Below are positions 1 to 6,819 of a DNA stretch of 13,348 nt, piece after piece (position 1 is the first letter of the stretch; each line of letters begins with the position of its first letter). A program made the position numbers and the translations under genes. This DNA comes from an uncultured Sphingomonadales bacterium (lineage in GTDB: Bacteria > Pseudomonadota > Alphaproteobacteria > Sphingomonadales > Sphingomonadaceae). The notes beneath the pieces are model-generated. The model worked only from the letters and a program-made list of their open reading frames with translations. It was not told the origin of the DNA and ran no database searches. The stretch is taken from NCBI GenBank assembly GCA_903893935.1, contig CAITOD010000156.1, forward strand, positions 1 to 13,348, written 5' to 3'.

Positions 1-377
1 CGCGCGGTGAGGTAGACTGCGGTAAAATTGGTGTCGATCACGCGCGCCACCTGGCCCGCCGCAAGCTCGGTCGCGCGCCCGGGTTCGGCAATCCCGGCAT
101 TGGCGAGCACCGTGTCGGGCGTGCCGAAATGCGCCTCGGCCGCATCGAACGCGCGCACGATCGAGGCTTCGTCGGTCACATCCATCGCCACCGCCAGCGC
201 GCGCTCGCCGATTTCGTCCGCCAGCGCGGCAATCCGCTCGACCCGCCGCGCGCCGAGCACCACGCTGGCCCCGGCGCGCGCGAACAGGCGCGCGAGATGC
301 GCCCCGATTCCCGAGCTTGCCCCGGTTATCAGCGCAACCCGGCCTTCGAGCGAATAGCTTGGGCGTTCCATCGGCAT
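1..377 (-). CDS. Short-chain dehydrogenase/reductase (SDR), 5' part only
   Basis: This is the N-terminal 125 codons of a classical SDR oxidoreductase, cut by the left window edge. The Rossmann nucleotide-binding motif TGASSGIG is at residues 18-25, an acidic MDVTD stretch at about 65-69 matches the adenine-contacting Asp of the family, and the NAG motif at 93-95 follows the fourth strand. The catalytic Ser and the YxxxK pair lie beyond the edge and cannot be checked. ATG codons occur at 377 and, in frame, at 371 (MERPSYSLEGRVALITG). Neither has a good Shine-Dalgarno, so the start is uncertain by two codons. Arg-Arg after the second strand (GARRVE) is often seen in NADP(H)-preferring members, but this is only suggestive. 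The substrate cannot be told. The gene is divergent from the beta-roll protein at 582. Confidence 0.9.
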   Translation of the reverse strand, partial: MPMERPSYSLEGRVALITGASSGIGAHLARLFARAGASVVLGARRVERIAALADEIGERALAVAMDVTDEASIVRAFDAAEAHFGTPDTVLANAGIAEPGRATELAAGQVARVIDTNFTAVYLTA

Positions 378-487
378 CCCCGCAGTGTTGATCGTGCGCC
401 CGCTGTTTGAAACGCCGCCCCCGCTTTGGCAAGCCTGCCCCCGCCGGAACGCGGCGCTGTCACAAGACGGTAGGCTGGGGACAGTAT

Positions 488-503
488 ACAACAAATTTGT
501 CGT
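488..503. promoter_or_regulatory. Near-palindrome, possible operator
   Basis: ACAACAAATTTGTCGT is a 16-bp inverted repeat with a single mismatched pair, lying between the divergent dehydrogenase and beta-roll genes. Its position, about 80 bp before the plus-strand start, suits a regulator site. No regulator is identified, and an AT-rich palindrome of this size can occur by chance. Confidence 0.3.
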
Positions 504-529
504 TGCAGGCCGGCCACCGGGACACTAGC

Positions 530-554
530 CCCGGAAGCAATACCGGCTTCCGGG
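530..554 (+). promoter_or_regulatory. Stem-loop in the leader of the beta-roll protein gene
   Basis: CCCGGAAGC (530-538) and GCTTCCGGG (546-554) are perfect 9-nt inverted copies around a 7-nt loop. The hairpin would end 27 nt before the ATG at 582 and just before the likely ribosome binding site AAAGG (567-571). It could be a leader hairpin affecting mRNA stability or translation, or a terminator for transcription from the left. No T-run follows it, so a factor-independent terminator is unlikely. Confidence 0.4.
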
Positions 555-581
555 TGCGATCATCACAAAGGCTTTTCCGCT

Positions 582-2738
582 ATGCCCGATGGCCAGACTT
601 ATACCCTGACGACCGGGGCCGATACCGTCAGCGGCGGTGACGGTGTCAACACCATCGTGGCGACCGACGGCACGCTTTCGGCGGGCGACCAGATCGATGG
701 CGGCAGCAGCGGGCAAAATGTGCTGTCGTTGCAAGGCGCCGGGACATTCGACCTGACCCAGCCGGCCACGCTGACCGATATTGCCGAAGTGGATGCGAGC
801 GAAGTCGGCGGCACCACATTTCAGGCAGTGACCATGCGGTCCGGGCTGAACCTGACGGTCGATGTCAACAGCGTTACCAATGGCCAGATCTATATTTACG
901 GCGCGAATGACTCCGACGTGTTCAACCTGGGCGGCGGCATCGACGTGGTCACCCTGGGCAGCGCCAGCGAAACGGTCAACGGCGGCGGCGGCAGTGCAAC
1001 GGTCAACCTGACTGCGGCCACTGCGGGTGCGCTGGTGACCGGGCAAGGCGGCAGCACCACGCTTGATATTTACGGCGGCGGCACGATCGCGTTCAACAGC
1101 GCCGACAGCCAGATACAGCAAGTGATCCTGCGCGCGGCATCGACCGGGTATACGCTTGCCACCACCACCGAGGATGGCCAGACCGTTCTCGACAACACGA
1201 CTTCGGACGACATCATCCAGCTCAATGCGCCGACCGATGTGCTGCGTGACCGCGCCGCGAACGTCACCACCCAGGTCACCGCCGCCAATGCGGGTGCAGC
1301 GATCTATGGCGGCACCGGCGCCGATGTGGTCGAGATCACCACCGGCGGAACGGTCACGCTCAATCCGCTCACCTCGCATGTCAGCGTGCTGCTGACCGCG
1401 GCGACCAGCCTGACGCTCAACAGCCATGTCAAAGTGGTCACCGGCAGTTCGGGCAACGACACCATCACGCTCACCACCGACAACCTCACGCGCGCGAGCG
1501 CGCTCAACGGCGGCGGCGGCAGCAACACGCTGGTGCTGAGCGGCAGCGGCGCGTTCCACCTCGAACATCCCGGCACGCTGACCAATTTCCAGACAATCGA
1601 TGCCACCGAAGGCACCGCGCAAATTGTCTATTCGCGCGTCGGGCTCGCGGCCACCATCGATGTTCTCGCAGCGCCTTCGGGGGCAACCGACAATGCCATC
1701 ACGCTCAACGGGGCGGCCGACCAGGTAGTGTTCGATCTGGGCAGCGGCGTCGACACGGTCAATCTGGGCAGCAGCAACGAAACCGTCAATTGCGGCAGCG
1801 GCACCGCGATCATCCTGACCAAAGCGGCCGCTGCCGGCGCGCTGATCAACGGCGGCAGCGGCATCACCACGCTCACTATCAATGGCGGCGGCAATGCCGT
1901 GATGAACGCGGCCGACACCGGCATTTCGAGCGTGGTGCTGGCGGCAACGCCAAGCACGCGCAGCTTTACCGCCAGCGCACAGGCCGGGCTCTCTGTCGAA
2001 GACCTTGGCAGCGGGGTGAACACGATGACGGCGGGCGGCGCCGACCAGACGTTTACCGGTGGCCGATACGGGCGGCTGACCATGATCGATGCCAACGCGG
2101 GCTACGACACGCTGACCGACACCGCCGCGACAATGACCGGCGACACGGTCCAGAATTTTCAGCAGATCGGCAATGCGATCGACGTGACCGATCTCGACCC
2201 GACCCGTTTGACCGCGACATTCACCGAAAACGCCGGCGACACCGCGGCGGAACTGGTGCTGACCGACAACACGCATGCCGTCGGGCTGACACTGACCGGC
2301 CAATACATCACCGACAGTCTGCCCGCTGCGGGGATTGTCGTCGGCTCCGACGGCAAGGGCGGCACGCTGCTCGAATACGCCGGCACCACCAGCGTCACGC
2401 TCGACGGCAGCGCAGGCAACCGCGCGGTGCTCGCCAATGCCGCCGGCGATACGCTGATCGGCGGCGCGGGCGACACGCTGACCGGCGGCGCGGGTGCGGA
2501 TACTTTCGTGTTCCACGCCGGCTTCGGGCTGGAAACGGTCAACGCTTTCACCACCAGCGGCGCCAACGCCGATGTGCTGCAATTCGACTCCAGCGTGTTC
2601 GCCGACTGGGCCCACGTGCTGGGCGCCACCGCGCAACAAGGCAGCGACCTGACGATCACGCTCGACCCGGGCGATGTGATCACGCTGAAGAACGTGTCGC
2701 TGGCGAATTTTACGGCGCAGGATGTGAAGTTTGTTTGA
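582..2738 (+). CDS. Large beta-roll (RTX-like) protein, predicted type I secretion substrate
   Basis: This 718-residue, Gly/Thr/Asn/Asp-rich protein has no N-terminal signal peptide. The body is made of short beta-strand repeats with turns such as NGGGGS, GSGVDT and GGTGADVV. Residues about 39-214 and 309-483 are recognisably the same unit repeated at an offset of about 270. Residues about 505-580 form a domain of the type seen before the C-terminus in alphaproteobacterial beta-strand-repeat proteins (VQNFQQIGNAIDVTDL, then LTLTGQYI). RTX-like turns follow at about 620-641 (GGAGDTLTGGAGADTF). The last 75 residues (FVF, LQFDSSVF, GSDLTITL, ITLKNVSL, VKFV) match the usual C-terminal signal region of type I secreted proteins. 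AAAGG ten bases before the ATG supports the start. A single Cys (404) is unusual for this class. Surface-layer, adhesin or biofilm roles are possible. No ABC/HlyD/TolC exporter genes are in the window. Confidence 0.85.
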   Translation: MPDGQTYTLTTGADTVSGGDGVNTIVATDGTLSAGDQIDGGSSGQNVLSLQGAGTFDLTQPATLTDIAEVDASEVGGTTFQAVTMRSGLNLTVDVNSVTNGQIYIYGANDSDVFNLGGGIDVVTLGSASETVNGGGGSATVNLTAATAGALVTGQGGSTTLDIYGGGTIAFNSADSQIQQVILRAASTGYTLATTTEDGQTVLDNTTSDDIIQLNAPTDVLRDRAANVTTQVTAANAGAAIYGGTGADVVEITTGGTVTLNPLTSHVSVLLTAATSLTLNSHVKVVTGSSGNDTITLTTDNLTRASALNGGGGSNTLVLSGSGAFHLEHPGTLTNFQTIDATEGTAQIVYSRVGLAATIDVLAAPSGATDNAITLNGAADQVVFDLGSGVDTVNLGSSNETVNCGSGTAIILTKAAAAGALINGGSGITTLTINGGGNAVMNAADTGISSVVLAATPSTRSFTASAQAGLSVEDLGSGVNTMTAGGADQTFTGGRYGRLTMIDANAGYDTLTDTAATMTGDTVQNFQQIGNAIDVTDLDPTRLTATFTENAGDTAAELVLTDNTHAVGLTLTGQYITDSLPAAGIVVGSDGKGGTLLEYAGTTSVTLDGSAGNRAVLANAAGDTLIGGAGDTLTGGAGADTFVFHAGFGLETVNAFTTSGANADVLQFDSSVFADWAHVLGATAQQGSDLTITLDPGDVITLKNVSLANFTAQDVKFV

Positions 2739-2745
2739 TTGATTA

Positions 2746-2791
2746 GGCAGCGGGGACAGGTTTCGCTGCCAAGGCCGCCTAAGACAGGCGG
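2746..2791 (+). terminator. Two consecutive hairpins after the beta-roll gene, possible terminator
   Basis: GGCAGCG (2746-2752) pairs with CGCTGCC (2764-2770) across an 11-nt loop. CCGCCT (2775-2780) pairs with AGGCGG (2786-2791) across a 5-nt loop. The pair begins eight bases after the TGA at 2736-2738. Only a weak TT follows the second stem, so it may act as a 3' stability element or assist Rho-dependent ending rather than as a classical intrinsic terminator. Confidence 0.4.
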
Positions 2792-2832
2792 TTGCAGTTG
2801 CCTCGGCCGGCATAAGCGAAGGACGTGGGAGC

Positions 2833-2860
2833 GATGTAATGAGGAGATGTGCATTACATC
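2833..2860. repeat. Perfect 9-bp inverted repeat
   Basis: GATGTAATG (2833-2841) and CATTACATC (2852-2860) are exact inverted copies around a 10-nt loop that contains AGGAG directly followed by ATG. It could be a protein-binding site or an RNA hairpin. No gene obviously uses it. Confidence 0.45.
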
Positions 2861-3068
2861 CCTGCAATTCCTCAATTATGTGCAACATCACCGTAACCCC
2901 GGAACCTCGTCCCCGGAACCCCTAGCGTATCGAATTGATCAATCGCATAAACGGCGTGATCACGACTGCGAGACGGTGTTAATAAACAGGGCGCGCGCAC
3001 GGGCGGGCGATGGATGTTCTAGGTCTGCCGCTGGTTGTGGCGTGAGGCCTGCAGATTGGATTGCGGTC

Positions 3069-3097
3069 TTGCTGGATATTAAAAATCGAGATAGAAT
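3069..3097 (+). promoter_or_regulatory. Candidate sigma-70-type promoter of the CHASE2 operon
   Basis: TTGCTG (3069-3074), a 17-nt AT-rich spacer and TAGAAT (3092-3097) resemble -35 and -10 boxes. The -10 box matches the consensus at five of six positions, the -35 box at only three. It would give a leader of about 110-160 nt depending on which start the CHASE2 gene uses. It is the best-spaced candidate I see in the gap. Confidence 0.3.
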
Positions 3098-3264
3098 TTC
3101 GGTACCGATTCGGAAACTTGATGTGATGGGAGGTCATCATTCGGAATAGAGCAAATAAGTCGGAAGATTCCGGCCTTTGCTCCAGTCGAAGGTCCTCGAA
3201 AGGCAAACGCTCATTGCGCGGCAGGTATTGGCCAGAGCGCCTGTCGCGCTGGCTTCGTCATGTT

Positions 3265-4752
3265 ATGAAGATTCGTTTTCAAACGGTTCTGACAGTAATT
3301 TATTCTATCGTGATTATCCTGATCGCTTGGCTTGATCCGTTCGGCGTTGGCGTGAGCGCAGAAACTTCAGCCGAGGCTCTGGCACAGCGCGTGCTGGCGT
3401 CGAGCTATCCGACAGCCGGAGCTAGCCACATCGTCATCGCTATGCTCAGTCCGGCAACGGTGTCGCCAGGCAACGAAGATCTGCTGCCAACCTATGCCGA
3501 CCACGCCGCGCTCATCAACATTGCCAGCGAAGCAGGCGTGGTCGCAATTTTCGACGATACCTCCTTCCTGCGCCGTCCCGCTGAACGGGACGCTCCCGAA
3601 CTCAGTGAGCTAGGCACGGCGCTGGCCCATGCAAAGGCTCACGGCATTCCGGTATTTACCGGGCCGGTGCTCAGCTTTCCGGCACTTGCGCCCTTGATGC
3701 ACGGGTCTAGCCGAACTGGTGTAAGCTGGCATGCCGACCATCCGGCAGATTACGCGCTTTTCTCCAATGGCATGCGCACGGCAGCCGCCGATCTTTATAT
3801 CGCGGCCTGCTCGCGCAGGCCTGCCTGGGGCGAATGCGATCCTACGCTGATGGACCGTCTGGCGGACGCACCCCAGGCACTTGCGCCAATCGCCATGCGT
3901 TTTGGCAGCAACGCTCCGGTCGAGGAAGACAATGTTGCCGGCACCGATTTCGGGCACTGTCGTGCTTCGACATTCGCCAGCGCGGTGTGGGATGGCCTGC
4001 GCGGGCGCGTTCTACCTGCCCCGTGCCCATCACAACTGACAATTCCCACAGCTGTCTTGAAGACGTTTGGTGGAGATCCAGGGCTGCAGGACGACTTGCG
4101 CGGCCGCGTCCTGTTCATCGGCGTCGGAACCGAAATGGGCGACGACCACGAGGTGCCAGGCGTTGGTGTAGTCCCTGGGGTGCGACTGCATGCCATGGCG
4201 CTGGACAATCTGCTGACCTGGGGCATGGCTTATTACAAATGGTCACCAGCATGGCGCGACGGGTGGGCATTGTCGTGGGAGGGGGTGATCAAAGCGATGC
4301 TGGCTATCGCCATTCCGCTTGCGATCAAATGTTTCATCAATTTATACAAAATTGGCAGCCGAAAAAATTTATCAAAAAGAAAACAAGATGTGCGGCGCAT
4401 TTTATCATTTTATATACTCCTCGTCGCAATTATTTTCACCTTATCATTCCTTTTTTTCGATATTGCGCTGTGGCCGGCGGGCGTTATCATTCTCATTTGC
4501 GGGACGGCAACACTAGCCGGATCCATCCTTTCCGGCGAAGAGTTCGATGAGGCCACCCGCGGCTTCGGTGGCGCCATCGCCTTTGCGTTCATTGGCGGAT
4601 TACTTGGTATCGCAGCTTTCGCGCTACTGATGCCGATGCCGCCGCTGCGGGTCATTGCGATCCTAGCTTTAGTCATCGCCGTCAATGGCGGTTGGCTCGT
4701 GTACCAGCATATCCGCCCGCCTGCCCAAAGTCCCATCCCCCCCCCAGCCTGA
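3265..4752 (+). CDS. CHASE2-domain membrane sensor protein without a recognisable output domain
   Basis: With the ATG at 3265 (MKIRFQTVL) the protein has 495 residues. A TTG at 3214, with AAAGG ten bases before it, would add 17. Residues about 5-23 form a membrane anchor (VLTVIYSIVIILIAWL). Residues about 33-320 look like a CHASE2 periplasmic sensor: a region around GVVAIFDDTSFL, then the end signature GRVLFIGVGTEMGDDHEVPG and PGVRLHAMALDNLL. About five hydrophobic helices follow, near residues 340-360, 379-397, 402-424, 435-456 and 459-479. A Pro-rich tail ends the chain. CHASE2 normally sits in front of a kinase, cyclase or GGDEF domain, but none is present here. Codons about 4320-4465 are strikingly AT-rich, and a C9 run (4737-4745) lies at the 3' end. 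The gene heads an operon with the next two genes. The ligand is unknown. Confidence 0.8.
   Translation: MKIRFQTVLTVIYSIVIILIAWLDPFGVGVSAETSAEALAQRVLASSYPTAGASHIVIAMLSPATVSPGNEDLLPTYADHAALINIASEAGVVAIFDDTSFLRRPAERDAPELSELGTALAHAKAHGIPVFTGPVLSFPALAPLMHGSSRTGVSWHADHPADYALFSNGMRTAAADLYIAACSRRPAWGECDPTLMDRLADAPQALAPIAMRFGSNAPVEEDNVAGTDFGHCRASTFASAVWDGLRGRVLPAPCPSQLTIPTAVLKTFGGDPGLQDDLRGRVLFIGVGTEMGDDHEVPGVGVVPGVRLHAMALDNLLTWGMAYYKWSPAWRDGWALSWEGVIKAMLAIAIPLAIKCFINLYKIGSRKNLSKRKQDVRRILSFYILLVAIIFTLSFLFFDIALWPAGVIILICGTATLAGSILSGEEFDEATRGFGGAIAFAFIGGLLGIAAFALLMPMPPLRVIAILALVIAVNGGWLVYQHIRPPAQSPIPPPA
4737..4745 (+). repeat. C9 homopolymer at the CHASE2 / small-protein gene junction
   Basis: Nine consecutive C's end seven bases before the last base of the CHASE2 gene's TGA (4750-4752). 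In the present sequence the gene ends as ...IPPPA. Ten C's would let it read on through AGC CTG ATC ATG and stop at TGA 4773-4775, overlapping the next ATG (4772) as ATGA. Eight C's would place it in the frame of the next gene and fuse the two proteins. Runs of this length are prone to slippage, both in cells and in sequencing. Confidence 0.9.
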
Positions 4753-4771
4753 TCATGGAGGAGATCGACCG

Positions 4772-5158
4772 ATGAGTGCCGTGCTATTCCTTCTTGCCGC
4801 CGCGCAGGCGCCAGCCGCCGCCTGTGGCCGGTCAGTCATCGGCGCCTATTCCGACAGTTTGCCGCTGACCGATGCCAACGGAACAATACAGATCAATCTG
4901 CCAAGCCGGCATCAGCGTCTACCCGACCCGCTGCCGATCCTCGAATGCGACGCAAGCACGCTGATGGTCCGCTACCACGATAAGACATACTTCGTGGATG
5001 CGTGGCGCGTGCTCAAGGAGCAGGATCCTTGCAAGGAGCTGTCCGCCTATCCCTCGATCGGCGGAGAAAAAGGGGGGAAAACGACCGCAACGAGCTCCAA
5101 CACATCGGGCTCCAACGCTTTCGATCCCAACAAGTTCTGCACCGGTATCAAGAGATGA
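4772..5158 (+). CDS. Small secreted protein with four cysteines, unknown family
   Basis: This 128-residue protein is not one I recognise. The start at 4772 is well supported by GGAGGAG at 4757-4763, eight bases upstream. It begins with a hydrophobic Ala/Leu-rich segment (MSAVLFLLAAAQAPAAAC) that looks like a signal peptide, though it lacks the usual positive N-terminal charge. Cys18 directly after AAA weakly resembles a lipobox. Cysteines at 18, 59, 87 and 123 could form two disulfides in the periplasm. The core (about 18-88, including ILECDASTLMVRYHD and FVDAWRVLKEQDPC) looks folded. Residues 96-116 form a Gly/Ser/Thr-rich linker before a short tail. It lies 19 bases after the CHASE2 stop and overlaps the peptidase start by ATGA, so it is probably made together with both. 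It could be an adaptor, inhibitor or substrate of the peptidase. Confidence 0.75.
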   Translation: MSAVLFLLAAAQAPAAACGRSVIGAYSDSLPLTDANGTIQINLPSRHQRLPDPLPILECDASTLMVRYHDKTYFVDAWRVLKEQDPCKELSAYPSIGGEKGGKTTATSSNTSGSNAFDPNKFCTGIKR

Positions 5159-6819
5159 CCGTTCGGTTTGCTTTGCTTGTGGCAACTGCGCTGCTGGCGC
5201 AGGCAAATGCCAGTGCTGCGGCGGCCAAGGAATCCCAAAAGACGTTCGCGCAGCGGCTCGACGCCGGCGAGATCGTTTTTGCCCAGACGCCGATGATGCC
5301 GCTAGACGCGGCGCAACTCGCCGATCTGCACCCGATCAGTGATCCTCCATTGTCTCACTTTGCGGAGACCGTGCTGACCCGGCTAATCGCGGTCTTGCCC
5401 GGGCCAAAGCCAGTCGGCTTGCCGTTTGTCTTGATGAACGGCGCCGGTTTCAACTGCACGACTATCCGGTCGGGAGGCGCGATTGGCTGTACTGCGCCAG
5501 TGATCGAACTGTTGGGCAGTTCACCGCTCGGGCAGGACGAAATGGCTTTCCTGCTCGCCCACGAACTGGCGCATGCTACCATTGCTGCACATAGGCAACG
5601 CTTCGAACGTAGCGAGAAACTCAAGGCTGGCTGGACCCGCTTCGGCATGGAGGCGGCGATGATCAGTCTCATGGCACTGAGTAAGTATAGCAAGACTGGA
5701 GACACGGTAAACGTTACCGCCACGCCCACCGCAAGCCTTGTGTTCGTCAGCACGATGATGCGTGGCGCCGACGTCGGCGAGTTCGTTAACAGCATGGAGG
5801 CGCCGGCCTGGACGCGGTCGGACGAGGACGACGCCGATGCCTTCGCAGTGATTTTGATGAGCAGGGCGGGCTTCAATCCCACCGCGGCGGCGCAGTTGCT
5901 GGGAGCCCTGCAGCGCGCGTTGGATGCAGCAAAGGACAACTCGAGTACGGCTCGGGATATGGCGAAGAACGGTGCAGCAAATGCCGCCATGCAAGCGCTG
6001 CTCACCAAGGGCAACGTGCTGAGCGTGGTGAGCGGTGCGGCTGCAGGCGTGGTATCGGCTTGGTCGCGCGATCATGCGGAAAGCCACTATCATCACAATC
6101 TGCCTGAGCGGATGAATGCGTGCGCGGATGAGGCCAGACTGGTGATGAAGCCCGCTACAGCATCAAGTCGTCTGGCTCTGGCGTCAAAAAGTGGTGAAAC
6201 CGGCAGCTTGGCCGGGGCACCGGTGGCGGACGCTCCCGCCGCTGCGGCCACCGCAAGCCAGCGCCAGCACTCGCCTGTCGCAACATCGTCAGGCGTATCG
6301 ACAGCCTGGGCCGCCTTCCAGCGCAGTGGCCGGCAAACGCCGGCTGACATCGTCACCTCGATGACCGTCCGCAAAAAGATCGCGGCCAACGATTTTAAGG
6401 GCGCGGCCGGCCTGTGCCCGTTGGGAGCATCGCGCACACAACAATTGTCGCTGGCTTGTGGTATGGCCTTTGCCGGACTGCAAGATGCGAGGCGCGCTAA
6501 TCCGCTGTTGCACGCTGCGATTACCGCGCCCAATGTCGCAGTCACTGATTATCAACAGGTTGCTCAAGCACAGGCCAGCTTGGGCCAGATCCCATTGGCG
6601 CTACAGACCATTGGCCAGGGCGAGACCAAGTATCCCGAGGGCGCACTCTTCCCAACCGAGATTCTTGTGCGTGGCGGTGCTGGCGACATGAATGGTGCGA
6701 TCAAGGCCAATGACCGGTGTCAGCAGGCTAGCGACAAGAATTTTCACAACATCTGCCGCCAGACCCTCGTGTCGCTTCAGACTAAGCAAACGACCCCGAA
6801 GGAGCAATCCACCGGTTGA
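5155..6819 (+). CDS. M48-family periplasmic metallopeptidase with C-terminal repeat-like domain
   Basis: With the ATG at 5155 the product has 554 residues and starts with a Sec signal peptide (MTVRFALLVATALLAQANASA). The ATG overlaps the previous TGA as ATGA, pointing to coupled translation. Longer frames from 5002 would run through the preceding gene and are rejected. The zinc site is complete: HELAH at 136-140 inside FLLAHELAHATIAAH, and the third ligand Glu224 in EDDAD, followed by the family-typical ILMSRAGFNPTAAAQLL. HYHHNLPERM at 311-320 corresponds to the conserved His/Arg region after the M48 core. An Ala-rich linker lies at about 345-380. The last 170 residues look helical and TPR-like, as in the outer-membrane quality-control protease BepA (YfgC). 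A periplasmic proteolytic or chaperone role is likely; the target is unknown. Third gene of the CHASE2 operon. Confidence 0.88.
   Translation: MTVRFALLVATALLAQANASAAAAKESQKTFAQRLDAGEIVFAQTPMMPLDAAQLADLHPISDPPLSHFAETVLTRLIAVLPGPKPVGLPFVLMNGAGFNCTTIRSGGAIGCTAPVIELLGSSPLGQDEMAFLLAHELAHATIAAHRQRFERSEKLKAGWTRFGMEAAMISLMALSKYSKTGDTVNVTATPTASLVFVSTMMRGADVGEFVNSMEAPAWTRSDEDDADAFAVILMSRAGFNPTAAAQLLGALQRALDAAKDNSSTARDMAKNGAANAAMQALLTKGNVLSVVSGAAAGVVSAWSRDHAESHYHHNLPERMNACADEARLVMKPATASSRLALASKSGETGSLAGAPVADAPAAAATASQRQHSPVATSSGVSTAWAAFQRSGRQTPADIVTSMTVRKKIAANDFKGAAGLCPLGASRTQQLSLACGMAFAGLQDARRANPLLHAAITAPNVAVTDYQQVAQAQASLGQIPLALQTIGQGETKYPEGALFPTEILVRGGAGDMNGAIKANDRCQQASDKNFHNICRQTLVSLQTKQTTPKEQSTG

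Larger units (their letters stand above)
2739..3213. other. Intergenic region, 475 bp (526 bp if the next gene starts at 3265), no convincing gene
   Basis: The gap between the beta-roll gene and the CHASE2 gene becomes visibly more AT-rich to the right. It holds two small hairpins just after the upstream stop, a perfect 9-bp inverted repeat at 2833-2860, two direct copies of CCCCGGAACC (2897-2906 and 2911-2920), a 10-bp palindrome ATTGATCAAT (2934-2943) and a possible promoter at 3069-3097. A plus-strand frame of 100 codons (2847-3149) and a minus-strand frame of 75 codons show no recognisable protein and no properly spaced ribosome binding site. Confidence 0.6.

Noticed and set aside
525..2891. 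A 788-codon open frame antisense to the beta-roll gene, longer than the gene itself
   Set aside because: Its product is rich in Arg, Gly, Ala and His without any domain, as expected from reading GC-rich repeats backwards. The sense strand has a clear secretion-type C-terminus and a ribosome binding site.
2847..3149. 100-codon frame (MCITSLQFLNYV...) before the CHASE2 gene
   Set aside because: AGGAG directly touches the ATG, leaving no spacing. The product has no recognisable family, and its second half is Arg-rich and irregular.
2979..3206. 75-codon minus-strand frame in the same gap
   Set aside because: No ribosome binding site and no domain; it overlaps the likely promoter of the CHASE2 operon.
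5002..5154. Upstream extension of the M48 gene by 51 codons
   Set aside because: It would run through the whole second half of the small Cys-protein gene and bury the clear signal peptide that begins at 5155.
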